Origin: an uncultured Verrucomicrobiota bacterium
GTDB lineage: Bacteria; Verrucomicrobiota; Verrucomicrobiia; Opitutales; Opitutaceae
Reading direction: 5' to 3'
DNA: 55,324 nt
Assembly: GCA_903960515.1 (NCBI GenBank)
Contig: CAJCBL010000082.1
Coordinates: 1-55,324, forward strand
Numbering within the stretch: position 1 is the first letter of the stretch; each line of letters opens with the position of its first letter. Shown in pieces: positions 17,452 to 25,363 of the stretch. The position numbers and the translations under genes are program-made. Below the pieces are notes generated by a model. That model did no database searches and was not told the origin of the DNA. It worked only from the letters and a program-made list of their open reading frames with translations.

Positions 17452-18467
17452 GCGGGCCAACCCCGATGGTGGAGCTGCGCGAGGTGCATCGCCGTTTCGG
17501 CGACGTGCGCGCGGTCGATGGCATTTCATTCTCCCTGCGGCCGGGCACGGTGTGCGGCTTCATCGGCGCCAATGGTGCCGGGAAAACCACCACACTGCGC
17601 CTGCTCGCCACTCTCGACCAGCCCGATGCCGGGTCGATTCGTGTGGCCGGACTCGATGTGGTGGATCGCGCCCGCGACGTGAGGCGGCTGCTCGGCTGGA
17701 TGCCGGACAACACGCCCACCTACGCCAACGCCACGGTGATCGACTATCTCGACTTCTTCGCCCGCGCCCACGGGCTGCGCGGCGCCGAGCGCACACGACG
17801 GCTGGGCGAGACGATGGAGTTCACCGATCTTCACCCGCTCGCGCGCCGCTCGCTCAAGGGCCTTTCCAAGGGCCAGCTTCAGCGCCTGGGCCTTGCGCGG
17901 ATGCTCCTGCCCGATCCGCAATTGCTCCTGCTCGACGAGCCGGCGGCCGGCCTCGACCCGAAGGCGAGGTTGGAATTCAAAGCGGCGGTGCGGGTGCTGC
18001 GCGACCAGGGCAAAACTCTCTTCATCAGTTCGCACATCCTTTCCGAGCTGGAGGAGATGTGCGACGAGCTGCTCTTTGTCGACCAGGGGCGCATCGTGCA
18101 TCACGGGACCTCGGAGACACTGCGGCGGGGCAACTCCACCGGCATCGCCGTCACCAGGCTACGAATAACAGTAGCGGGCGAGTCCGCGCCTCTGGCCGAG
18201 TGGCTGGCGCTGCAGGCAGGCTGGAGAGTCGTGGAGTCGCTGGCCGACGGGCTGCGTGCCGAGTATTCCGGCACGGGGCGCGAGGCGCTCGCACTCGAAC
18301 TGCGCCGCATGATTGCCGCCGGCCACCCGGTGTGCGGCTTCCAAGTGGAGGAGGAGCGACTCGAAGACGTGTTTGTCGCAGTGCTCCACAAAGTTGCCAC
18401 CAACGGCGGCAACGGACGCGCTGCCTCCGCACCGCCGTCCTCCACCCCGCCGCCGCTGCCCTGGTGA
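17448..18467 (+). CDS. ABC transporter ATP-binding protein
   Basis: This is the nucleotide-binding subunit of an ABC-2 type exporter, 339 residues from a GTG. A good ribosome binding site (GGGAGG, about 6 nt upstream) supports this start. Walker A is GANGAGKTTT (Lys46), the Q-loop is near LLGWMPDN, the signature is LSKGQLQRLG, Walker B is LLLLDEP, and the H-loop is FISSHILSELEE. A C-terminal extension (about 230-339) of the type seen in NatA/GldA-like exporters ends in a Pro-rich tail. Its partner permease starts 2 nt after the stop. The cargo is not known. Confidence 0.95.
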   Translation: MSGPTPMVELREVHRRFGDVRAVDGISFSLRPGTVCGFIGANGAGKTTTLRLLATLDQPDAGSIRVAGLDVVDRARDVRRLLGWMPDNTPTYANATVIDYLDFFARAHGLRGAERTRRLGETMEFTDLHPLARRSLKGLSKGQLQRLGLARMLLPDPQLLLLDEPAAGLDPKARLEFKAAVRVLRDQGKTLFISSHILSELEEMCDELLFVDQGRIVHHGTSETLRRGNSTGIAVTRLRITVAGESAPLAEWLALQAGWRVVESLADGLRAEYSGTGREALALELRRMIAAGHPVCGFQVEEERLEDVFVAVLHKVATNGGNGRAASAPPSSTPPPLPW

Positions 18468-18468
18468 C

Positions 18469-19902
18469 ATGAATTCGCCCCCTTCCCCACCCATGAGCCT
18501 CGACGTCCACGAATTCCCCGAACGCCTCGGAGCGATCACCGTGCGCGAATTGCGCGCCGGCCTGCTCGGCCGCGACATGGTCTGGCTGCTCGTGGGTGTG
18601 CAGTTGGTGCTCGCGCTCGCCGGTATCTACGCGGTGCAGACGTCGATAACCAGTTCCCGCGATGCCCTCTCCATCATGGAGTTCGCCGTCTGGGCGGGCA
18701 CCTCGATCGGATTGGCGATCCTCTCGCCGTTGCGGGCGCTGAGGGCCCTGCACGCCGACCGCGACTCGCGCCTGCTCGAACTGCTCCAGCTCAGCTCGCT
18801 CTCCGCCGGTCGTATCGTGTTGGGTAAATGGATCTCGTTGGCGGTGCAGACCGCGCTCTTCCTTGTCTCGCTGCTGCCGTTCTTCGCGCTCCGGTATTTT
18901 CTGGGCGGTGCCGATCTGATCGGCGACGCGCAGGTGCTGCTGATCTTCTTTGCTGTGAGCCTGCTGCTGCAGGCGGCGTTCCTGCTGGTGTCCACCTTCC
19001 CGATTTTCCTGCGCGGGCTGGCGTTGGCGGGGGTGGTGCTGGTGCTGTTCGGCACGATTCCCATGGGGCTCGGCATGGGACACGGCCCGTTCGGATCGAT
19101 GTCGCGGGCCTTCGGAGGGCTGGGGAAGGATGGCGTGTGGGTGGCAGTGTTCCTCGCCGCCCAGCTGGTCTGCGGCATTGGGATTTGCCTGACGCTGGCC
19201 GCCCAGATGATCGCGGCACCGTCGGAAAACTACGCCGGTCGCACCCGCCTCTGGGTCGGGGCCTGGGCGGTGTGCTTGGTTTGCCTCATCCAGATTCCCC
19301 GTGACCACCCCAAATGGGGTGACATCGCGATTGTAGCACTCGCAGGGATCGGCATCGCGTCGCTGTTCGAGCTGAGCGCGGAGCGCCAGTTCCTGCCCGC
19401 GCAACTGCCGCGGTGGGCGCTGCGCTTCCGTGGCGGTCCGGTACTGGCGCTGCCACTCCTTCCCGGCTGGCACTCGGCCCTGCTGTTCTATGCTCCGCTG
19501 GCGATCGCACTGCTGTTCGTAGGCTATCTGGGCAATGGGTCTTTGAATGCGCTGCTGCTGGCGCCACAGGCCATGGCGTTGGCGCTGTTGCCCCGCGCCA
19601 TTCTGGAGGCCGTGCGTTGGCATTGGTTCGGGAAACGGCAACTGGCCATCTTCGCCCTCCACGCCGGGTTCGGAGTATTGGCGATTGGCGTGGGGGCGGC
19701 GTGCAGTTCGGTGTCGGGCAAACCGATCTGGCCCCAGTTTTTCCCGCCGTTGGGATTCTGGAATGGGCTGGCCTGGGTTGGGCCAGAATGGTCACCGGTA
19801 TCTGGTTTGGTATGGTCGGTGTTCCTGTTGGCCTTTGTGCTGATAGTGGCCTTGTGCGCACTGGAGCCTGCGCTGAAAGCGGCGCGGAAGCTGCGTTCAT
19901 GA
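18469..19902 (+). CDS. ABC transporter permease (ABC-2 type)
   Basis: A 477-residue polytopic protein with about 12 hydrophobic segments, beginning with ITVRELRAGLLGRDMVWLLVGVQ. The N-terminal half carries the ABC-2 style loop GISTRE-like region and RIVLGKWISL, which matches permease partners of ABC-2 ATPases. The ATG at 18469 follows the ATPase stop by 1-2 nt. Its stop overlaps the DUF58 gene by four bases (ATGA-type). Together with 17448-18467 it forms a two-gene exporter embedded in a MoxR/VWA operon. Confidence 0.85.
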   Translation: MNSPPSPPMSLDVHEFPERLGAITVRELRAGLLGRDMVWLLVGVQLVLALAGIYAVQTSITSSRDALSIMEFAVWAGTSIGLAILSPLRALRALHADRDSRLLELLQLSSLSAGRIVLGKWISLAVQTALFLVSLLPFFALRYFLGGADLIGDAQVLLIFFAVSLLLQAAFLLVSTFPIFLRGLALAGVVLVLFGTIPMGLGMGHGPFGSMSRAFGGLGKDGVWVAVFLAAQLVCGIGICLTLAAQMIAAPSENYAGRTRLWVGAWAVCLVCLIQIPRDHPKWGDIAIVALAGIGIASLFELSAERQFLPAQLPRWALRFRGGPVLALPLLPGWHSALLFYAPLAIALLFVGYLGNGSLNALLLAPQAMALALLPRAILEAVRWHWFGKRQLAIFALHAGFGVLAIGVGAACSSVSGKPIWPQFFPPLGFWNGLAWVGPEWSPVSGLVWSVFLLAFVLIVALCALEPALKAARKLRS

Positions 19903-20786
19903 GCACCCCAGCGGCAACTGGCCTGGTGTTTCCCGCCGGAGCGGCCCGCTCCGCGGCGGCAGCCGCGGCAATGATACGGCTGCCGTGGCGGCGCAACACC
20001 TGGCGCGGACCCTCCGGCGAGTGGTCCGGCGTGGGGCTGGGCAGTTCGGTCGATTTCCAGGACCACCGCACCTATTCGCCGGGCGACGATCTGCGTTACG
20101 TCAACTGGGCCGCCTTCGCCCGCACGGATTGCCTTCTGCTCAAAGTGCATCGCCACGAGGCGGCCCCGGTCGTTGATCTGGTCTGCGACGTGAGCACGTC
20201 GATGGCACTTGGTGACGCGAAGGCCCGGCGCTCAGCCGAGCTCATGCTCTTCGCCCTCGAAAGTGCGGAACGCCATGCGGGCGGTTTGCGCTGCTACGCG
20301 GTGGCGGGTGGCAAGGTGGCCCCCATCGAACCGGCTGCGCTGCGCCGGGGCGAGTTGCCGCAGTTGGATACCGCCGGCGGTCAGGCTCCGGCGTTGGACC
20401 GGGTGCCATGGCGCGCGGAGGCGTTGCGCGTGCTGGTGAGCGATCTGCTCTTCGCTCCGGAGGCGGGCGCAGCGTGGTTGCGCCGGCTCGGGGGCTCGCG
20501 CGGGCTGGGCCTGGCACTCGTACCGTGGAGCGCCGAGGAAGCCTCGCCCGCCTGGGACGGCCGTATGGAATTCGAGGACTGTGAAACGGCTGCGCGCCGC
20601 GAGCAGCGTGTCGATGCCGAGTTGCTCGGCCGCTACCGCGCCGCCTATGTGCGGCATGTCGCCGGCTGGCGCGAGGCGTGCCGGCGGGCCGGCGTGCTCA
20701 TGGCGCGGGTACCGGCTGAGCCGCCGCTGGTCGACGCCCTGAACGCCGAGGCGCTGCCCGCCGGCGCGCTCGAACCCCTGCGTTGA
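19899..20786 (+). CDS. DUF58 domain protein
   Basis: A 295-residue cytoplasmic protein with the DUF58 signature DHRTYSPGDDLRYVNWAAF (residues about 50-68), followed by the basic LLLKVHRHE. The VWA-like core contains VVDLVCDVSTSMALGDAK with the metal-binding DxSTS (about residues 92-96). DUF58 proteins are partners of MoxR ATPases in Bat-type operons. A hydrophobic Ala-rich stretch (about 15-26) precedes the domain. It is translationally coupled to the permease upstream and followed after 7 nt by the BatA-like gene. Confidence 0.93.
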   Translation: MSTPAATGLVFPAGAARSAAAAAAMIRLPWRRNTWRGPSGEWSGVGLGSSVDFQDHRTYSPGDDLRYVNWAAFARTDCLLLKVHRHEAAPVVDLVCDVSTSMALGDAKARRSAELMLFALESAERHAGGLRCYAVAGGKVAPIEPAALRRGELPQLDTAGGQAPALDRVPWRAEALRVLVSDLLFAPEAGAAWLRRLGGSRGLGLALVPWSAEEASPAWDGRMEFEDCETAARREQRVDAELLGRYRAAYVRHVAGWREACRRAGVLMARVPAEPPLVDALNAEALPAGALEPLR

Positions 20787-20793
20787 TGCCCGC

Positions 20794-22545
20794 ATGAATC
20801 TCGTCTTCGCCAATCCTGCGGGGCTTTGGGCGCTGCTCGCCGTGCCGGCGATCGTGGCCATCCATTTCCTGCGCCCGGCGGCTCGTCACCGGCGGGTGAG
20901 CACGCTCTTCCTGCTCGAGCACCTCGACCCGGGCACCGCCCGGGCGCGGCGGCTGCGCCGCCTGCGGATGTCGGCCGCGTTTTGGTGTCAGCTCGCGGCG
21001 GCGTTGCTGCTCGCCTGGGTGCTGGGCGAACCGCTCTGGGTGCGCCCGGGCACGAGGCAGACCGTGGCAGTGGTGCTCGACGCCTCCGCTTCGCTGCGCC
21101 CGTTCCGCGGGCGCGGGGCGGCGGCGCTGCGACCTGTGCTCGCTCATTGGAGCCAGGCGGCGGATCGCACGCAATGGATTGTGCGCGAGTCGGACCTGCG
21201 GCGGCGGACGCTCTACGAGGGCGAGTCGGCCGAGGCGGCGCTGGCGGCGCTCGCGCGCTGGCAACCCAACCTAGGTTCGCATGATCTCGCGGCCGCTGTG
21301 AGGGAATTTCAACTCGCCGTGGGGTCGGCGGTGCCGGTGGTGCTTGTTACCGACCGGCGCGGGGATTTCCCGCCGGGCACAGCCGTGCTCGGGCTGGGCG
21401 AGCCGCTGGCCAACGCGGGCTTTGCAGGCGTAACCATGGATGAAACACCTGCTGGGCTGCGCTGGCGCGCGCTGGTGCAGCATCGTGGTCCGGTGGCGAC
21501 TCGGCGCAGCCTTCGGGTCCTGGATTCGGCCGGGCGCGATCTCTCGGCGCCTCAGGTGCTTGAGCTGGGGCCGGATGCCCTGCTGGCGGTCGAGGGGGCA
21601 TTTCCACCCGGGGTCGATGCCCTCCAACTCACGCTCGACGCCGACGCCTTCGACCTCGACGACCGCTTGCCGCTCGTACGCCCACAGCCCAAACGCCTGC
21701 GCTGGGCGGCCGGGCCCGGCGTACCGGGGATTCTGACTCGTTTCGCCGCCAGCCTGGGCGCGGCGGAGCAAGCGCCTGGCGTACCCGACCTGCGGTTGCT
21801 GGCGGTGCAGGCCGGTTCGCTGCAGGAGCCGGCCGGGAGCGCCGTGCTGGCATGGCAACCGGTGGAGGATCGCGCGGCCGGCAAGGTGCAGCGCGCCCCG
21901 GTGCTGGCGGAGCGCCACCCGCTTACCGACGGGCTGACCTGGGAGGGGCTGCTTGCCGGTGGGCCGGGCCCGCTGACTCCGGCGCCGAGCGCTACGGTGT
22001 TGCTTTGGCAGGACAACCGGGAACTGGTTTGGCTCGAAGGTGCGGAGAACGCCCGGCGACTGGTGTTCAATCTCCATGTGGCGCGCAGCAACGCTGGGCG
22101 TTTGCCGGCGTTTGTGGTGCTGTTGCACCGTTTCGCCGAGACGGTGCGCGGGGCGCTGCGGGCGCCGTGGGCTGAGAACATGGAGACACAGCAGCGGATC
22201 GACACCGGCACCGGCTGGGCGAGGGGGGCTGACGCCCTCGCGGTGGTGGCGGGCGGCGAGACTGTGGAGACTGCGGCCGGAGTGCTGCGCGCCCCTGCGG
22301 AGCCGGGGTTCTTTGAGGTGCGCGTTGGCGGCGAGTCTGTGCTGCGGGCAGCGGCACGCTTCGGCGATGTGCGCGAGAGTGATTTCCGCGAGGCCGAGAC
22401 CTTTGTGGTCGAGGGCCGCTCGGCCGCCGAGGCGGTGAGGGCGGCTTCGCAGGCGGACCGCTGGCGGCCCTTGTGGATACTGTTGGCCGGCGGTTGCCTG
22501 GCCGGGGCGTGGTGGAGCGGGCGCAAGCAGGGAGGTGAATCATGA
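20794..22545 (+). CDS. BatA/VWA-domain membrane protein
   Basis: The 583-residue protein opens with the BatA N-terminal pattern: MNLVFANPAGLWALLAVPAIVAIHFLRP, then the second membrane helix (about 63-82). A degenerate VWA domain carries VVLDASASL (Asp96 and two Ser, a MIDAS-like DxSxS). A C-terminal helix (about 560-575) may anchor the tail. The central part has Ig-like strand patterns. It would act in the membrane with the MoxR ATPase. Its stop overlaps the next start (ATGA). The role, for example sensing or assembly, is inference. Confidence 0.88.
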   Translation: MNLVFANPAGLWALLAVPAIVAIHFLRPAARHRRVSTLFLLEHLDPGTARARRLRRLRMSAAFWCQLAAALLLAWVLGEPLWVRPGTRQTVAVVLDASASLRPFRGRGAAALRPVLAHWSQAADRTQWIVRESDLRRRTLYEGESAEAALAALARWQPNLGSHDLAAAVREFQLAVGSAVPVVLVTDRRGDFPPGTAVLGLGEPLANAGFAGVTMDETPAGLRWRALVQHRGPVATRRSLRVLDSAGRDLSAPQVLELGPDALLAVEGAFPPGVDALQLTLDADAFDLDDRLPLVRPQPKRLRWAAGPGVPGILTRFAASLGAAEQAPGVPDLRLLAVQAGSLQEPAGSAVLAWQPVEDRAAGKVQRAPVLAERHPLTDGLTWEGLLAGGPGPLTPAPSATVLLWQDNRELVWLEGAENARRLVFNLHVARSNAGRLPAFVVLLHRFAETVRGALRAPWAENMETQQRIDTGTGWARGADALAVVAGGETVETAAGVLRAPAEPGFFEVRVGGESVLRAAARFGDVRESDFREAETFVVEGRSAAEAVRAASQADRWRPLWILLAGGCLAGAWWSGRKQGGES

Positions 22546-25043
22546 GTTTGGTGTCACCTGCGTGGCTGCTCCTGCTGCCCCTGCTCGCGCTGGCGGGTTG
22601 GCGCTGGCCGGGGCTGCGGCTGCGGGAACCGTTGCGCGCCCTGGTGTTGGTAGCGCTAGTACTGGCGCTCGCGGGCCTGCGAATCGGTGGTGCGGCGGGG
22701 GGCGATGTGTGGGTGCTCGTCGACCAGTCGGCCTCGGCGGCGGTCACGCGGGACCGCGTGGGCGGAGAGTGGGAGAGCCTGCTCGCGCAGGGGCGCGGGC
22801 GCGAAGATCGGCTCCATTTCGTGGATTTCGCCGCCGACCCGATGCGCCGCGAGCGCGGTGATCCGGTCTTCCGTGGGGCGCGTACCAGCACACGCCTGGC
22901 GGGAGCGGTGCGCTACACGCTCACGCAACTGGAGCCGGGCCGGCCGGCGCGGATGCTGGTGCTGAGCGACGGATTCTCCACGGAGCCGTTACGCGGGCTC
23001 GATGAGATGCTGCGAGCGCACGGAGTGCCGCTCGACTACCGGCTGCTGCCGCCGGATCCGAGGCCGGATGCACGCGTGGAAGAATTGCGCGTCGCCTCAA
23101 GGGTCGAGGCGGGGGCGGCGGTGTTGGTGGAGCTTGAGATCGTAGCGCCGGCTGGGATGCGCGTGCCGTGGGAGGTGCGCCGTGACGGCCGGTCCGTGGG
23201 CCGGGGCGAGGCCACGAGCGAGCGGGGCCGGGCGGTGGTGCGCGTGGCCGACCGGGCGCCGGCGGCCGGCACGGTGCATTACGAGGCGGTGATCAGCCCC
23301 GCGGCGGACTCGATCCCCGACAACAATCGCGCCGAGGCCTGGCTGGCGGTGGCCGGCCGGCGCGAGGTGATCATGGTGACGGCGTTTGCCGCCGACCCGC
23401 TGGCGGCGGTGCTCGAAGGGTCGGGGTGGACGGTGCGCACGGTGACCAAGCCGGGCGAACTCGCGGCCGGGCGGCTGGCGGGGGCGCGGCTGGTGGTGTT
23501 GAACAACGTGACTGCCGCGCAGTGCCCGGCAGAGTTTCTTCATGCAGTGGACTTCTGGGTGCGCGAGCAGGGCGGGGCGCTGTTGATGGCGGGAGGGCGC
23601 AGCAGCTTCGGCGCCGGCGGCTGGTTCGAGTCGCCGGTGGATGCGCTGCTGCCGGTATCCATGGAGCTGCGCACCGAGCACCGCCGCTTGGCTACGGCGC
23701 TGGCGATCTCGCTCGACCGCTCCGGCAGCATGGCCGCCGGGGTGCCCGGCGGTGGCGCGAAGATCGACCTGGCCAACGCCGGCGCCGCCCGCGCCGCGGA
23801 GTTGCTGGGCAACGACGACCTGCTCGCGGTGTACGCCGTGGACAGCGAGCCTCATGTGGTGGCCCCTCTGGCAAGCGTGGGCCCGAACCGTGCGACGATC
23901 GACGAGACGGTGCGGGCGATCACCAGCGGCGGCGGGGGCATCTATGTGTATCAGGCGCTCAATGCGGCTTGGGCCGACCTCAGCAAGGTGCGCGGCGCCC
24001 GCCGGCATGTGATCCTGTTTGCGGATGCAGCCGATGCGGAGGAGCCCGGCGACTATGTGAAGCTGCTCGCCGAAATGCGCGAGGCCCGTGCGACGGTGAC
24101 GGTGATCGGGCTCGGCTCCGAGCAGGACAGCGACGCTGCGTTTCTCAAGGATGTGGCGGAGCGCGGCGGCGGGCGGATCTTCTTCTGCAACGACGCTATG
24201 GAGCTGCCCGCCGTGTTCGCGCAGGAAACCGTGGCGGTGGCCCGGGCGATGCTTGTGGACGAATCGACGCCGGTGAAGCCGACCGCGGGCTGGCTGGAGC
24301 TGGCCGCGCGGCCGCTATCGTGGCTCGACGCCGTGGACGGCTACAACCTCACCTACCTGCGCGAGGGGGCCACAGCGGCGGCCATATCGGGCGACCGGTA
24401 TGCAGCGCCTCTGGTTGCGTATTGGAACCGAGGAGCCGGACGGGTGGCCACTGTGGCCTTCCCGATGGCCGGCGAGTTTTCCAAGCGCAGCCGGGAGTGG
24501 CCGGCGGCGGCGGAGTTTGTGCGCACGCTTTCCGGCTGGCTGGGCGGCGGGGAGGCTCCATCGGGCATGGCAGTGCGCACTACCCGTGAGGGAGAGTCGA
24601 TGACGGTTGATCTGCTCCTCGACGAGGATTGGGCCGCGCGCACAGCGGCGGAGCCGCCGCGGCTGGTGGTGGCCGGAGCGCAACGCAGCGAGAATCTCGC
24701 ATGGGAGCGGTTGGCTCCGGGGCAGTTTCGCGCCACGGCGCCGCTGGTGGCCGGCCGCCCGTTGCTCGGCGCGGTGCAGGTGGGCGGCAAGGCTCTGTCG
24801 TTTGGGCCGCTAGCAATGCCGGTGCAGGTGGAATGGCAGCAGGACGGCGCGCGCCGCGACGAGTTGCGCGCGTTGGCCGCAGCCAGCGGCGGGGCCGAGC
24901 GCGTGGATTTGCGCGATGTGTGGTCGGCGGCTCAACCCGGCGGAGAGCTTGATCTCACGCGGTGGATGCTGATCGCCGCGGCGGTGTTGGTAGTGGCAGA
25001 GGCGTTGCTCACCCAGCTCGGCGTGCGCCTGTGGCGGGGTTGA
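22542..25043 (+). CDS. VWA-domain membrane protein with glutamine-amidotransferase-like region
   Basis: An 833-residue membrane protein. Two N-terminal hydrophobic segments (about 6-25 and 31-48) precede a first VWA-like core (WVLVDQSASAAV). A middle region (about 270-370) has a flavodoxin/GATase1-like pattern (VTAFAADPLAAVLEGSGW, then FWVREQGGALLMAGGRSSFGAGG). A complete MIDAS VWA domain follows, with SLDRSGSMAAG (Asp392). A C-terminal helix (about 808-825) completes the layout. This architecture matches the large VWA proteins that end Bat/MoxR operons. It is the eighth and last gene. No terminator is obvious downstream. Confidence 0.88.
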   Translation: MSLVSPAWLLLLPLLALAGWRWPGLRLREPLRALVLVALVLALAGLRIGGAAGGDVWVLVDQSASAAVTRDRVGGEWESLLAQGRGREDRLHFVDFAADPMRRERGDPVFRGARTSTRLAGAVRYTLTQLEPGRPARMLVLSDGFSTEPLRGLDEMLRAHGVPLDYRLLPPDPRPDARVEELRVASRVEAGAAVLVELEIVAPAGMRVPWEVRRDGRSVGRGEATSERGRAVVRVADRAPAAGTVHYEAVISPAADSIPDNNRAEAWLAVAGRREVIMVTAFAADPLAAVLEGSGWTVRTVTKPGELAAGRLAGARLVVLNNVTAAQCPAEFLHAVDFWVREQGGALLMAGGRSSFGAGGWFESPVDALLPVSMELRTEHRRLATALAISLDRSGSMAAGVPGGGAKIDLANAGAARAAELLGNDDLLAVYAVDSEPHVVAPLASVGPNRATIDETVRAITSGGGGIYVYQALNAAWADLSKVRGARRHVILFADAADAEEPGDYVKLLAEMREARATVTVIGLGSEQDSDAAFLKDVAERGGGRIFFCNDAMELPAVFAQETVAVARAMLVDESTPVKPTAGWLELAARPLSWLDAVDGYNLTYLREGATAAAISGDRYAAPLVAYWNRGAGRVATVAFPMAGEFSKRSREWPAAAEFVRTLSGWLGGGEAPSGMAVRTTREGESMTVDLLLDEDWAARTAAEPPRLVVAGAQRSENLAWERLAPGQFRATAPLVAGRPLLGAVQVGGKALSFGPLAMPVQVEWQQDGARRDELRALAAASGGAERVDLRDVWSAAQPGGELDLTRWMLIAAAVLVVAEALLTQLGVRLWRG

Positions 25044-25170
25044 CCATGAGGTCTTGAAGCCGCGGCCGCCACCGGAAGCCTACTACGGTACACGGCGCGG
25101 CGCCGAATTCGCCGCGAGCTTCGGGGGCGGTGCACCACGGCCAGATGGGGGCCGGACTGAGCTCTCTTGG

Positions 25171-25303
25171 CTGAGCCGTGCCCATTCAGGTGCATGCCTA
25201 CACGTGATCCAGAGCGCAGCTCAGGTGCACGTACGCAGGATACCGAAACACTTGCCCACGCTAGAGTGGCAAACCGCCTCAAGCGCATGGTTACGGCTGA
25301 AAC
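25171..25303 (-). repeat. Mobile-like repeat family, copy 5 (inverted, diverged)
   Basis: It opens GAGCCGTGCCCATTCAG and closes CATGGTTACGGCTGAAAC. The internal CACGTGATCCAGAGCGCAG block corresponds to the REP-arm region of other copies but has lost perfect pairing. It is the main content of the 320-bp gap between the MoxR operon and the peptidase gene. Confidence 0.6.
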
Positions 25304-25331
25304 GGGCGCAAAGTGCGCCTCCCAACGCGGA

Positions 25332-25356
25332 CGGACCGGTCGGTTCGACCGGTCCG
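25332..25356. repeat. Inverted repeat near the peptidase stop
   Basis: CGGACCGGT and ACCGGTCCG pair over 9 bp with a 7-nt loop, 8 bp past the peptidase stop codon on the minus strand. No T-run follows, so it may stabilise the 3' end rather than act as a classic terminator. Confidence 0.45.
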
Positions 25357-25363
25357 ATGCCAA

